Below are positions 41,314 to 50,710 of a stretch of DNA of 64,000 nt, one piece after another. Under the pieces are notes generated by a model. It saw nothing but the letters and a program-made list of their open reading frames with translations. It ran no database searches and was not told where the DNA came from. This DNA comes from Salimicrobium halophilum (GTDB taxonomy: Bacteria; Bacillota; Bacilli; Bacillales; Halobacillaceae), in contig NZ_FNEV01000010.1 of the NCBI RefSeq assembly GCF_900100295.1, forward strand, positions 19,838-83,837, given 5' to 3'. The position numbers and the translations under genes are program-made. Within the stretch, counting starts at the first letter, position 1. Each line of letters opens with the position of its first letter.

Positions 41314-42993
41314 TCATCCGCCTACTCTATCCCGCTCTTTCAATTTTCTTCTCAGGATTTTCCCACTTATCTGCGTCTTCGGCAGCTCTTCCATCACTTC
41401 TATTTCCTTCGGAGCAGCATGAGCCGCAAGCCTCCGCTTTACAAACAAACGCAGTTCTTCCAGCAATTCCTCATTCGCCACATAGGTGGGAGTCAATGTA
41501 ATGAATGCTTTCACGATTTCCCCGCGGACTTCATCCGGTTTCCCTACGACTCCGGCTTCCGCAACAGCTTCATGCTCGAGCAATTTGCTCTCCACCTCGA
41601 ACGGACCGATCCTTTCCCCGGAAGCGTTGATCATATCGTCACTTCTCCCCTGGAAAAATACATATCCGTCTTCATCCATAATGGCGAGGTCACCTGCAAT
41701 ATACCATTCTTCTCCGTGAGGAAAATAGGAAGCATATTTTTCTTCGTTCTTCCATACTTCTTTCATAATCGCAGGCCAGTCGGCACGGATAGCCAGATGA
41801 CCGACTTCCCCTCGAGGCCTCTCTTGTCCTTCTTCGTCGAGGACGGCTGCTTCCACACCAGGGATCGGCCTCCCCATCGATCCGGGCTTGATATTCCTCG
41901 TAGGAAGGTTCGCAATCAGTTGTGCGCCCGTTTCCGTCATCCACCACGTGTCGTGAACCCGAAGTCCGAAAGCTTCCTGGGCCCAGTATATCACTTCAGG
42001 ATTCAACGGTTCGCCGACGCTCAACAGATGCCTGAGTGAAGTGAGGTCGTATCGCCGACGCACGTCCTCGCCAGCGGATTTCAGCATCCGATAAGCTGTA
42101 GGTGCGCTGTACCATACGGATACCCCTGCCTTCTCTATCACATCGTACCAGGCTTCCGCCGAGAAGCGCCCTCCGTGAATAACGGTAGTGACTCCGTTCA
42201 GTAAAGGAGCAAAAACGCCGTATACCGTCCCTGTCACCCACCCCGGATGAGCGGTACACCAGTAAATATCGTCTTCTTTCAAGTCCAGCACCCATCGGCC
42301 TGTCTGGTACTGCTGGATCATCACTCGGTGGGCGTGGATGATTCCTTTCGGCTTGCCCGTGGATCCGCTTGTGTAATGGATGTTCAACCCATCATTCAAA
42401 TCCACCCACTCGGTCATCGCTTCTTCTTTTTCCTTTTTCGCTTCGGAGGTGATGGAAACGTACCCCTCCACATGATCATCTGTAACGAAAATCGTGCCCA
42501 GACTCGGAAGTTCCTTCTTCGGAACGCGATCGAGAAATTCGCTTGAAGTGATGAGATACTCCCCATCGCAATCCTTGATCCGGTCCCGAACCGCTTCTTC
42601 CATGAACGCTTCGAATAACGGACCGACGACAGCGCCAATCTTCACAGCAGCAAGCATGGCGACGTGACAATGAGGATGCTTCGGAAGAAAGACGAAAACG
42701 AAGTCGCCTTTTCCGACGCCGTGGTTCTTGAGAACATTCGCCCAGCGATTCACTTCCTTCTGCAAATCCAAGTATGTCCACGATTGTTCCTCATGTTCAC
42801 TGAAATACCAGAGTGCTTTCTTCTCTCCTCTCCCTTGTTCCACGTGGCGATCTACGCATTCGTAAGTCATGTTCACTTTCCCTGTTTCATACCAGGTGAA
42901 TTCCGGGTGAACCCGTTCCCAGTGGAAAGGTTCGCCTTCCTTCCATTCTTCATCTATATTGTGGCTCCCTTCAGCCGGCGTGAGAACAGCCAT
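41314..42993 (-). CDS. Acetyl-CoA synthetase-like AMP-forming ligase
   Basis: A 559-residue ANL-superfamily ligase. P-loop LNIHYTSGSTGKPKG, WWMTETGAQLIANLP and the C-terminal domain with PKTQISGKILRRKLKE, whose lysine is the usual acetylation and catalytic site. Size and motifs are near B. subtilis AcsA, making acetyl- or propionyl-CoA from acid, ATP and CoA. The extra residue in KTQISGK (KTRSGK in most AcsA) is a small oddity. ATG follows AGAGGAGATG. Confidence 0.85.
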   Translation of the reverse strand: MAVLTPAEGSHNIDEEWKEGEPFHWERVHPEFTWYETGKVNMTYECVDRHVEQGRGEKKALWYFSEHEEQSWTYLDLQKEVNRWANVLKNHGVGKGDFVFVFLPKHPHCHVAMLAAVKIGAVVGPLFEAFMEEAVRDRIKDCDGEYLITSSEFLDRVPKKELPSLGTIFVTDDHVEGYVSITSEAKKEKEEAMTEWVDLNDGLNIHYTSGSTGKPKGIIHAHRVMIQQYQTGRWVLDLKEDDIYWCTAHPGWVTGTVYGVFAPLLNGVTTVIHGGRFSAEAWYDVIEKAGVSVWYSAPTAYRMLKSAGEDVRRRYDLTSLRHLLSVGEPLNPEVIYWAQEAFGLRVHDTWWMTETGAQLIANLPTRNIKPGSMGRPIPGVEAAVLDEEGQERPRGEVGHLAIRADWPAIMKEVWKNEEKYASYFPHGEEWYIAGDLAIMDEDGYVFFQGRSDDMINASGERIGPFEVESKLLEHEAVAEAGVVGKPDEVRGEIVKAFITLTPTYVANEELLEELRLFVKRRLAAHAAPKEIEVMEELPKTQISGKILRRKLKERDRVGG

Positions 42994-43032
42994 GCCATCA
43001 TCTCCTCTTCTTCAACAATCCCTATGTATAAG

Positions 43033-43062
43033 TTCAGGAGGCGATAAATATCGCCTCCTGAA
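43033..43062. other. 13-bp perfect hairpin between metY-CoA and acs genes
   Basis: TTCAGGAGGCGAT at 43033 and its complement at 43050-43062 close around AAAT. No T run follows on the minus strand, so this is not a normal terminator. It could be a processing or stability element in the mRNA between the two genes. Confidence 0.6.
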
Positions 43063-43083
43063 ACATAAGATCATTGGAATTGT

Positions 43084-44862
43084 TTAAATTTCACATGCGT
43101 ACGTATCAATGGTTCCACGCAAACGTTGCGCCTCTTTATACGTGCAACGATTGTGAACGACTTCAAGCCCTGCTTCATTGGCGATCCGTGCCGCTTCCGG
43201 TGCGATGACCCCTTCCTGAAGCCAGAAGACATCCGGTTGCACTTCTCCTGCTTCTTCTGCAATAGCGATTGCCGCCTGCGGACTTCTGAAGACTTGCACC
43301 ACTTCGACTTTGAAAGGAATCGACTTCAGATCAGGGTAGGATGTCTCCCCCAGCACCTCTTCTTCGCGCGGGTTGACCGGAACGATCTGATAGCCGAGAC
43401 GCTGCATTTTTCTAGCGAGACGATGACTCGGACGGGAAGGCTTACCGCTCAAGCCCACGACAGCCAAACGCTTTTTGCGCTTCTCTCCATTTTCCGTCAC
43501 TTCCGCGGACTTCAAGGCCCACGTGATGACTCCCTCATCATTCTCTGTCAAAGCTCCTGCCGCCGACTCGTTTCCCGTCGCTTTTCCGATGGCTCTGTCC
43601 AGGTCATTGATCAGATCCTTCGTCGATTCGAGACCGACAGACAACCGGATCAATTCTTCTGTCACTCCGCTAGCAGCCAGCTCTTCAACTGACAGCTGCT
43701 GGTGTGTGGTAGAAGCAGGGTGGATAATGAGAGACTTCGCATCCCCTACGTTCGCAACGTGAGACCATAGCGAAATATTGTTGATGACACTGCTTCCCGC
43801 TTCTCTTCCACCTTTGATACCGAAGTTGACGATCGCTCCGTAGCCGCCTTCAAGGTACTTATTGGCAAGCTCATGTGCCGGATGTTCCGGAAGCCCCGGA
43901 TAAGAAACCCACTCTACATCCGGATGCCCTTTCAGGTACTCGGCCACTTCAAGGGAGTTATCCGCATGACGTTCTACGCGAAGTGACAGTGTCTCAAGCC
44001 CCTGAAGGAGAAGAAAAGCGTTTTGCGGACTGAGGCATGCGCCCAAATCACGCAGAAGCTGAACCCGGAACTTGGTAGCGAAAGCAAGCGTCCCGAAATC
44101 TCTCGCATAACTGACCCCGTTGTAACTTTGATCCGGTTCTGTGAAGCCCGGGAATTTGCCGTTCGTCCAGTCGAAGCGTCCTCCATCGACTGCAACGCCA
44201 CCGATGGCCGTTCCGTGCCCACCGATCCATTTCGTAGCAGAGTGGACGACGATGTCTGCGCCCCACTGCAGCGGCTTGCATTGAGCCGGTGTCGCGAATG
44301 TATTATCGACGATCAGCGGGACGCCTTGTTCATGGACAAGTTCCGCGACCTTTTCGATATCCAGCACGTGCAGACTCGGGTTTCCGATCGTTTCTGCGAA
44401 TACGGCTTTCGTCTTATCCGTAATCGCATCAGCGAAATTCTGCGGATCCTCCGGGTCTACGAATTTCACATTGATGCCGTAGCGCGGCAACGTATTAGCG
44501 AAAAGGTTGTACGTACCGCCGTACAAATTACCCGCAGCGACGATTTCATCGCCTGCGCCTGCGATGTTCAGAATCGAGTAAGAGATGGCGGACATACCGG
44601 AAGCGGTCGCTACTGCTGCTACCCCGTCTTCGAGAAGAGCGATGCGCTTTTCGAAAACATCCACCGTCGGGTTACCGATTCTCGAATAAATGTTACCCGG
44701 TTCATCAAGAGCGAAAAGGCTCTGCGCATGATCCGTATCGTTGAAAACGTAAGAAGTCGTCTGATAAATCGGTACCGCACGTGATCCTGTCGTCGGATCC
44801 GGCGCCTGTCCTCCGTGGAGAGCTACTGTATCCAAATCGTATCCTTCAAATTGCTGAGACAT
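43084..44862 (-). CDS. O-acetylhomoserine sulfhydrylase fused to CoA-binding domain
   Basis: A 592-residue two-domain protein. Residues 1 to about 425 form a PLP-dependent MetY-type enzyme making homocysteine from O-acetylhomoserine and sulfide: PLP lysine in [17 protein letters not shown], start [20 protein letters not shown]. The normal MetY ends near here. Residues about 455-592 are a CoA-binding (YccU-like) domain: [60 protein letters not shown] and [11 protein letters not shown]. This fusion is absent from standard MetY. It is preceded by an S-box. Confidence 0.9.
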   Translation of the reverse strand: MSQQFEGYDLDTVALHGGQAPDPTTGSRAVPIYQTTSYVFNDTDHAQSLFALDEPGNIYSRIGNPTVDVFEKRIALLEDGVAAVATASGMSAISYSILNIAGAGDEIVAAGNLYGGTYNLFANTLPRYGINVKFVDPEDPQNFADAITDKTKAVFAETIGNPSLHVLDIEKVAELVHEQGVPLIVDNTFATPAQCKPLQWGADIVVHSATKWIGGHGTAIGGVAVDGGRFDWTNGKFPGFTEPDQSYNGVSYARDFGTLAFATKFRVQLLRDLGACLSPQNAFLLLQGLETLSLRVERHADNSLEVAEYLKGHPDVEWVSYPGLPEHPAHELANKYLEGGYGAIVNFGIKGGREAGSSVINNISLWSHVANVGDAKSLIIHPASTTHQQLSVEELAASGVTEELIRLSVGLESTKDLINDLDRAIGKATGNESAAGALTENDEGVITWALKSAEVTENGEKRKKRLAVVGLSGKPSRPSHRLARKMQRLGYQIVPVNPREEEVLGETSYPDLKSIPFKVEVVQVFRSPQAAIAIAEEAGEVQPDVFWLQEGVIAPEAARIANEAGLEVVHNRCTYKEAQRLRGTIDTYACEI

Positions 44863-44914
44863 AAAAAATTCCTCCTAAATGTATGTGGTAGGAGGGCTGA
44901 GAGGAAAAGGAAAT

Positions 44915-45077
44915 CAAAAAAACCTCTTCGATAAGAAGAGGTTTACGTAAACGTATAGATATCCTCCCTTATCTCTCAGACCTCTTTAGATCTGTAGGAC
45001 TTGGCACCTTTTCAAACCGATGTTTGAAGGTTGCCGGGCTTCACAGGGCCTATTCCCTCAGCCGCTCTTGATAAGAG
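44915..45077 (-). ncRNA. S-box (SAM-I) riboswitch upstream of metY-CoA
   Basis: Read on the minus strand: CTCTTATCAAGAGCGGCTGAGGGA starts the aptamer, followed by GAAGCCCGGCAACC, AAGGTGCCAAGTCC and AGAGATAAGGGAG, which closes P1 (44964-44976). A terminator (CCTCTTCTTATCGAAGAGG then TTTTTTT, 44915-44944) completes it. High SAM should stop transcription of the sulfhydrylase gene. Confidence 0.93.
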
Positions 45078-45105
45078 TCGTTATTCAATTGATAGTGTGA
45101 TTCGA

Positions 45106-45135
45106 ATTATATAGGATAAATGATCAGAAAGTCAA
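45106..45135 (-). promoter_or_regulatory. Sigma-A promoter of metY-CoA
   Basis: On the minus strand TTGACT (45130-45135) and TATAAT (45106-45111) are 18 bases apart, 29 bases before the S-box aptamer. Confidence 0.75.
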
Positions 45136-45152
45136 TAATTTTTTGAATATTT

Positions 45153-46295
45153 TCATTTAGAAGCTTCGATCGACTGTTCCAGTTGAGCGATGATATCCTC
45201 CGCACTTTCGATTCCGACGGAGACCCGAACAACGTGATCGTCGATGCCGAAACGTTCTTTATCTTCCGGAGACAGCGTACGGTGTGAGGTTCTCGATGGA
45301 ACAGAAACCGTCGTCTCTACTCCAGCAAGACTCGGAACAATCTTGATCCACCCGAGCGCCCGGTAGAATGTATTCATGTCGACGTCTTTCGTAAGCGCCA
45401 CCGTAACGATAGCTCCATTACCGGCATCCGACACATATTCCGGATAAAAGACCTTTTCCACATTCGCATGCTTCTTCATCGCCTCAGAGAGAGCTTTCGC
45501 ATTTCCTGACTGCTTCTCCATACGGATGCCGAGCGTTTTCGTACCGCGATACGTAAGCCACGCTTCAAAAGGGCTCAGGTTCGAACCGAGCGACACGATT
45601 TTTTTACGTGCTTTGTCTACAAGTTCCCTTTCTCCGACCAGAACTCCGGCCGTCGCGTCACTGTGACCTCCAAGATATTTCGTAGCACTGTGAACTACTA
45701 GGTCCGCTCCGTCGTTCAACGGCTGAAGAATGTAAGGAGTCGCAAACGTATTATCGATCATCACCTTCAATTCATTCTTCTCGGCAATCTGCACCAATCC
45801 CTTGATATCTTCTACACGAAGAAACGGATTCGTCACAGACTCGGAATAGATAAGCTTCGTATTCGTCCGTACTTCCCCTTTTACGCTTTCCGGATCGTGA
45901 AAAGAAGTCATCGTCACCTCCACACCAAGCGCCGGAAGTTCGTTTGTAAGGAGGTTATGCGTACCACCATACACGTCTTCAGCAGCTATGATATGATCCC
46001 CCGGTTTCACGACAGAGAGGATTCCTGCAAAGATGGCCGCCATGCCGGATGCTGCAGAAACGCCCGCTTCCGCTTCTTCAAGAAGGGCTACCCCATCCGC
46101 CAACTCTTCCGGATTCGGGTTCCTTTCTCTCGAGTAAAGATAGGAGGTATCCCCTTCATAATATTTCTCCAAATCATCAAGGTCTTTGAATGTGAACGCC
46201 GACGTCTGGTAAATCGGCGTAGCCTTACTATGTAAAGCAGCACTCTGGTCCGCCTTATGATGAACGACTTTCGTGAAAAAAGATGATTGCTTCAT
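45153..46295 (-). CDS. Cystathionine gamma-lyase/synthase family PLP enzyme
   Basis: A 380-residue transsulfuration enzyme. PLP lysine in VHSATKYLGGHSDATAGVL, YSESVTNPFLRVEDIKGL, and IDNTFATPYILQPLNDGAD; the C-terminus ends VSVGIESAEDIIAQLEQSIEAS. It resembles MetI/MccB-type enzymes that make or cleave cystathionine. Its exact direction cannot be told. It lies upstream of the metY-CoA S-box without an S-box of its own visible; ATG follows AGGAGGAA. Confidence 0.9.
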   Translation of the reverse strand: MKQSSFFTKVVHHKADQSAALHSKATPIYQTSAFTFKDLDDLEKYYEGDTSYLYSRERNPNPEELADGVALLEEAEAGVSAASGMAAIFAGILSVVKPGDHIIAAEDVYGGTHNLLTNELPALGVEVTMTSFHDPESVKGEVRTNTKLIYSESVTNPFLRVEDIKGLVQIAEKNELKVMIDNTFATPYILQPLNDGADLVVHSATKYLGGHSDATAGVLVGERELVDKARKKIVSLGSNLSPFEAWLTYRGTKTLGIRMEKQSGNAKALSEAMKKHANVEKVFYPEYVSDAGNGAIVTVALTKDVDMNTFYRALGWIKIVPSLAGVETTVSVPSRTSHRTLSPEDKERFGIDDHVVRVSVGIESAEDIIAQLEQSIEASK

Positions 46296-46362
46296 GACTG
46301 TTCCTCCTGCATTTCATTTCGTAATAGTATAGCTTTTATGGGGAAGTGTGTAAAGGAAATAG

Positions 46363-46650
46363 AAAAGCGGAGAAGGCCCGCTTAGAAACTTCAGTCATAA
46401 GCAACTTGGTCAACGAAAGGCGCTCTTTCCTTTCTTTGATCCGAGTTGCTTATGGCTCGAGTTTCTGGCCTTCGTAGCTAGACAAAGAGAAAAGCGGAGC
46501 CATCCCGCTTAGAAATACTGTCATAAGTAGACCGGTCACAAAAAGTGCTCTTTCTTTTTTTGATCCGGGCTACTTATGACACGAATTTCTGGATGGTGCA
46601 GCTAGATCATGAAGAGAAAAGCGGAGCCATCCCGTTTAGAAACGGAAAAT
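46363..46650. repeat. Family A repeat array: two units plus truncated head
   Basis: Units at 46363-46486 and 46490-46608. Central stems are CATAAGCAACTTGG/CCGAGTTGCTTATG and CATAAGTAGACCGG/CCGGGCTACTTATG. The first unit is almost the same as the copy at 13103-13224. A head (46616-46650) then leads into family B at 46659. The island lies between the transsulfuration gene and the GGDEF/EAL gene. Confidence 0.85.
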
Positions 46651-46658
46651 GCTTTTGT

Positions 46659-46825
46659 GCACCGTTCCCGATACAGCACCTGGCGCTGAGTGTACCGCAA
46701 CCTCCCTTTGCCACCCACTCACATCTGATTTCCGTGCGCGAACGGTGCAATACCAAAAGAACGGTACACTCAAGCCAGAAATTCTCACCCGAACGTACAG
46801 ATTCCGCTAGAACTGAGCCATTCAC
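46659..46825. repeat. Family B repeat, single diverged unit
   Basis: Starts GCACCGTTCCCG and contains GAGTGTACCGCAACC, TTTGCCACCCACTCA, GCGAACGGTGCAATACC, AAGAACGGTACACTCA and CGAACGTAC in the same order as at 13.4 kb. It ends near 46825 and lacks the distal hairpin. Confidence 0.75.
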
Positions 46826-46922
46826 AAAACTCCCTGATGAACTATGAAACAATATTCTGATACAAAATGAGAAAAACACCTCATACCTTACACTATGAAA
46901 CACTTTCTCCTGAAAAATATAC

Positions 46923-46958
46923 AAGACCGTCACATATGCTCCTCTATGCGACGGTCTT
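46923..46958 (-). terminator. Terminator of the GGDEF/EAL gene
   Basis: AAGACCGTC and GACGGTCTT enclose 18 bases; on the minus strand it is followed by GTATATTTTTC. It lies 52 bases beyond the stop codon at 47010. Confidence 0.65.
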
Positions 46959-47009
46959 TGTACAGATATCAGATGAAATTGTCTTATACTACCCTGAAAA
47001 AGGTCGATT

Positions 47010-49109
47010 TCAAAGGATGCCGAGACTTTTCGGTGGAGCCGGCTTACTGTAATAAAATCCTTGATACAAAGGACAGCCGGACGATTTCAAGTATTCCACC
47101 TGATTCTTCGTCTCCACCCCTTCTGCGATGATCTTCATACCGAGATTCTCTGCCATCGCTATAATCGCCCGCACAATGGCCCCGTCCCGCTCTGTTTTTC
47201 CGATATTCCATATGAACGAACGGTCGATTTTCAACGTATCGACGGGGAGCTTGCTCAAATAACTCAGAGAGGAATACCCGGTCCCGAAGTCATCGAGATG
47301 GATCTCCACGCCCTTGGCGCGAAGAGCATTCAATACATTCACACTATGATCGAAATCGTCGAGAATCATCGACTCCGTAATTTCCAGTACAAGGTGTCCA
47401 GGAGTGATGCCCGCTTTATGAATGGCCCCCAGCACCTTATCTTCCAGGTACTTATCCTTGAACTGACGGGCGGATAGATTCACGGAAACCTTCAGATCCT
47501 TCCGCCCATGCTCTTCCTGCCACTCTTTCAACTGACGACAAGCTTCCTGCATCACCCATTCCCCCATAGGGATGATGAACCCGCTTTCTTCTGCAAGCTC
47601 TATGAACCGATCAGGGGTAAGCAGGCCGAATTTGGGCTGATCCCAACGGAGCAGTGCTTCGTATCCTTTTACTACTGAATTTTCGGTGCATACCTGCGGC
47701 TGATAAAAGAGAACCAGTTCATCCTGGTCAAGAGCATGGTATAGCGCCTGTTTGATCTGAAGCTCCTCTTTCAAAGCCATCCCTAAGTGCCGGTGATAAA
47801 TTTCATATCGGTTCCTGCCATTGAATTTGGCCTTATTCATAGCTGCATCCGCCTGCGAAATCAGATTCTTCCCGGCTTTCACGCCTTCCGAGAACGCGAT
47901 TCCGACACTCAAGGTTGCAAAATACTCCCTTCCTCCAATAACAAAAGGAAAGCGCATCGAATCGAATAACTGTTCCATGTGACGGACGATTTCTCCTTCG
48001 TTCCAGTCTCCATGAATCATTACCCCGAATTCATCACTGCTCATGCGCGATAAAACGCAGTCGAGTTCTGCGAATTCCTCCAGCAGGTGTTTCGCTAATT
48101 TCTGAAGAAGCTCGTCTCCGACATCGTGCCCCCAGGAATCATTCACCATCTTGAAGTTATCGATGTCTATGACTACCAGCACAACCCGACTACTTGAACG
48201 ATCCATTTCCATATCGATCAGATCCCCGAAATACTCCCTGTTCACAAGGCCGGTCAAATGATCGTATCTCGATACGGCCTGAAGTTCCAACTCTGCACTC
48301 TGCTTTGTCAGCTCCGTGGAGATCCTATCTGCAAACACACGAAAAACTGCACGCTCAAGCTCTCCCTCCACTTTCGCAGATTCTGACATGACAGCCAGAA
48401 GACCGATCACTTCATTCCTGGAGTTGTAGAGTGGCGTGCCGAAATAACTTTCGATGTCCATCGACTGCATCGCTTCATCTTCCGGATACATTTGTTTAGC
48501 ATTCGCAGGAACGAAACATTCCTTCGCTTTGGTGACTTCCTCACAAGGGGTTCCTTCCAGCTCGTACTTCATCCCATTTATGACTTCCCCTTTGTGAACC
48601 ATCGCCACAGCATCCACGCACATCTTATCTTCTCCGGAAAGCGTCCCGATGATTACTGCGTCCGCCTCTAATAAATCCGCAAGATACCGAACAGCGAAAT
48701 CATAGAAACGTCGCCCGCCATTTTTGCGGAAAGACTCCCCTATCTCGACAATCGCCTGCTTCAACCTTTCCGCTTCGGTGACGGCTTCCATAAAGGATAA
48801 GGAATGCCCGGAGTAGCCATCCACTTCTCCCTGGTCACTGTAAAACGTTGAAACGATGTCCTCGAATGATTGATCTTCCGAATCATAGAACTGATAGTTG
48901 AACGAAAAGGACGTATCCTCCCTTTCTCGGAGCGAATGAAATTGTTCACGATACTGATGAGGGATTTCTCCGATGAATTCTTCGAGCGTATACACTTCTT
49001 TCCTGAGAGCACTGTGCTCCCGGTACGTTTGATTGATATATATCCTGTCGCTCTTCCGGTCATAGAACCAGGTCGGAACAACAAGCTGTTTCAACAGTCG
49101 CCAAGCCAT
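47010..49109 (-). CDS. PAS-GAF-GGDEF-EAL signalling protein with degenerate GGDEF
   Basis: A 699-residue protein. A PAS-like start (TWFYDRKSDRIYINQTYRE) is followed by a GAF-like region (about 115-265), a GGDEF domain (about 270-440) and an EAL domain (about 455-695). The cyclase site reads RMSSDEFGVM in place of GGDEF, so cyclase activity is doubtful. The EAL site is intact (GYEALLRWD, HLDDFGTGYSSLSYL, LKIDRSF), so it is probably a c-di-GMP phosphodiesterase with a regulatory GGDEF. No membrane anchor is seen. ATG at 49109 is preferred; a GTG 18 bases earlier has no site. Confidence 0.9.
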   Translation of the reverse strand: MAWRLLKQLVVPTWFYDRKSDRIYINQTYREHSALRKEVYTLEEFIGEIPHQYREQFHSLREREDTSFSFNYQFYDSEDQSFEDIVSTFYSDQGEVDGYSGHSLSFMEAVTEAERLKQAIVEIGESFRKNGGRRFYDFAVRYLADLLEADAVIIGTLSGEDKMCVDAVAMVHKGEVINGMKYELEGTPCEEVTKAKECFVPANAKQMYPEDEAMQSMDIESYFGTPLYNSRNEVIGLLAVMSESAKVEGELERAVFRVFADRISTELTKQSAELELQAVSRYDHLTGLVNREYFGDLIDMEMDRSSSRVVLVVIDIDNFKMVNDSWGHDVGDELLQKLAKHLLEEFAELDCVLSRMSSDEFGVMIHGDWNEGEIVRHMEQLFDSMRFPFVIGGREYFATLSVGIAFSEGVKAGKNLISQADAAMNKAKFNGRNRYEIYHRHLGMALKEELQIKQALYHALDQDELVLFYQPQVCTENSVVKGYEALLRWDQPKFGLLTPDRFIELAEESGFIIPMGEWVMQEACRQLKEWQEEHGRKDLKVSVNLSARQFKDKYLEDKVLGAIHKAGITPGHLVLEITESMILDDFDHSVNVLNALRAKGVEIHLDDFGTGYSSLSYLSKLPVDTLKIDRSFIWNIGKTERDGAIVRAIIAMAENLGMKIIAEGVETKNQVEYLKSSGCPLYQGFYYSKPAPPKSLGIL

Positions 49110-49225
49110 ACTATCCAATTCCTCCACCTACTTTTTCTCTCTACGTCATGTTACTATAATTATCGGATTGAACTTTTTTTCATCAAGCCCTCTCCCCTAT
49201 ATTACTCATTCAGAGGAGGATACCC

Positions 49226-50671
49226 ATGTCCCGGAAAAACCAGCTTCTCCTATTCGGAGCGGCAATCCTGATTTTCTTCATCGCTTCCCAGTTCGTACTG
49301 AAAGATCAGGAACCGACGCTGACAATCGAAGATGAAGAGGAACAGGAACCTGCCGTCTCCGCAGAAGACCTTCCCCCGAGATGGAAAACAGCAGAGAGCA
49401 AAGAAGAAGTCACTGAATTTTTCAAAAGAGAAATCTCCGGTCTTGAACAGGCCCGGGAACAAGACCTCACCGTACAGCATAACCAGAACATCGACTTCAC
49501 GCACGATCCGGAAAAAGAAATGGAGATTCTTGAGTCCTGGTACAATGAATACGAAATTTTCTTCCTTTATAAAATCGACGCTGACGACATAACGTTCGAA
49601 CAGAATGAACCCCCACGACTCTTAGAGACAACCTACATAGAAAAACTGGATGGAGACGTAAAAGACCAGGAACTGCGCACGATGAGACAAAGCGGTCCTG
49701 CTATATTATTCGACGGAGAGATTCATTCCTACACCAAACTCACAGCCATACGCGGAGACCACGAAATCGAAACAACCGGCGAGGGTACTAGAACGGGGAT
49801 GATTCCGGTCAAAGAATTCAACGAAACGGTGCTTGCTTCCTTTCACGTTCACCTTGGAGATAGTTCATGGAAGACAAACGAAGCCAATCTTCATCTTTCG
49901 TACGATCCCAGCACCTACGATGTAACTACGTATACATTCGATGAAGACTTCTCCGAACAGTCCGGCGTGAGTTACAAGCCGCTCCGGATCGAGAACGACC
50001 TCAGAGGTCTCCGATTGTATATGAAGGTCAAATCGGAGACCCCACTTTCACAAAGAATTGATGCGAGACTCCACGCGGAAGAACAATATGGATCCATCGC
50101 TGCATTCAATCATCTCCTTGCTACCGATAAAGATAATGTATACGTTAGTCGTACCGAAACGCTTGCCGAGCAGCCCGATATTCCGAAACTGACGTTGAAT
50201 CGCTTTCATGTGAAATCGGACGTCACCTTTTCTTTTGATGCAGATACGAGAGACTTCCAGGAAAAAGTCTCCATCGATTCGAACAAAAAAACCATGGATA
50301 TAGATAAAACGCTGGGTACTTATAACAACACGACCGTTACATTGGAAGAAAAAACGTACACGTACCCGACCCAGATGGAATGGAACCTGACACTCGAACC
50401 GGATGAAAATGCGGGCTCGTACCTGACCCCGGCACCCTTCCGCCCTGTCATCGATGAATTCGGGGTTGGTTCTGTACCGGTTCGCCATGTGAAAATCGAG
50501 AACGCTTCTGAAGATTCTCCACCGGCAGGGTTTATTGGAGGAGGATACGGAGAGGAAATGTCCATATACAGTGAACGATACGACATAGGAGATCAAATGC
50601 CCGTGACATTCACCGTGTACAACTTGACGGATGCGATCCCTTTCCAGACACAAAGCACCGCTGAGCGATAA
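49226..50671 (+). CDS. Exported or anchored protein of unknown family (tandem copy 1)
   Basis: A 481-residue protein. A signal-anchor helix (QLLLFGAAILIFFIASQFVL) is followed by a long acidic external part with no cysteines. It is a close paralog of the next gene: both start with the same ribosome site and the phrase MSRK-QLLLFGAAILIFF-ASQFVL. Shared blocks include EILESWYNE, YIEKLDGDV (YVEKLDGDV), LASFHVHLG, EEQY-SIA-F and MPVTFT. No known domain is recognised; I can say only that it is a surface protein with a beta-rich look. Confidence 0.75.
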   Translation: MSRKNQLLLFGAAILIFFIASQFVLKDQEPTLTIEDEEEQEPAVSAEDLPPRWKTAESKEEVTEFFKREISGLEQAREQDLTVQHNQNIDFTHDPEKEMEILESWYNEYEIFFLYKIDADDITFEQNEPPRLLETTYIEKLDGDVKDQELRTMRQSGPAILFDGEIHSYTKLTAIRGDHEIETTGEGTRTGMIPVKEFNETVLASFHVHLGDSSWKTNEANLHLSYDPSTYDVTTYTFDEDFSEQSGVSYKPLRIENDLRGLRLYMKVKSETPLSQRIDARLHAEEQYGSIAAFNHLLATDKDNVYVSRTETLAEQPDIPKLTLNRFHVKSDVTFSFDADTRDFQEKVSIDSNKKTMDIDKTLGTYNNTTVTLEEKTYTYPTQMEWNLTLEPDENAGSYLTPAPFRPVIDEFGVGSVPVRHVKIENASEDSPPAGFIGGGYGEEMSIYSERYDIGDQMPVTFTVYNLTDAIPFQTQSTAER

Positions 50672-50710
50672 TCATTCTTTTTTTCATTATCCAGGCAGAG
50701 GAGGATACCC

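Noticed and set aside
43033..43062. Rho-independent terminator call for the hairpin
   Set aside because: No T run on either side; listed as a hairpin of unknown role instead.
44023..44784. A 253-codon plus-strand frame antisense to metY-CoA
   Set aside because: It mirrors a well-conserved enzyme and has no homology or start signal.
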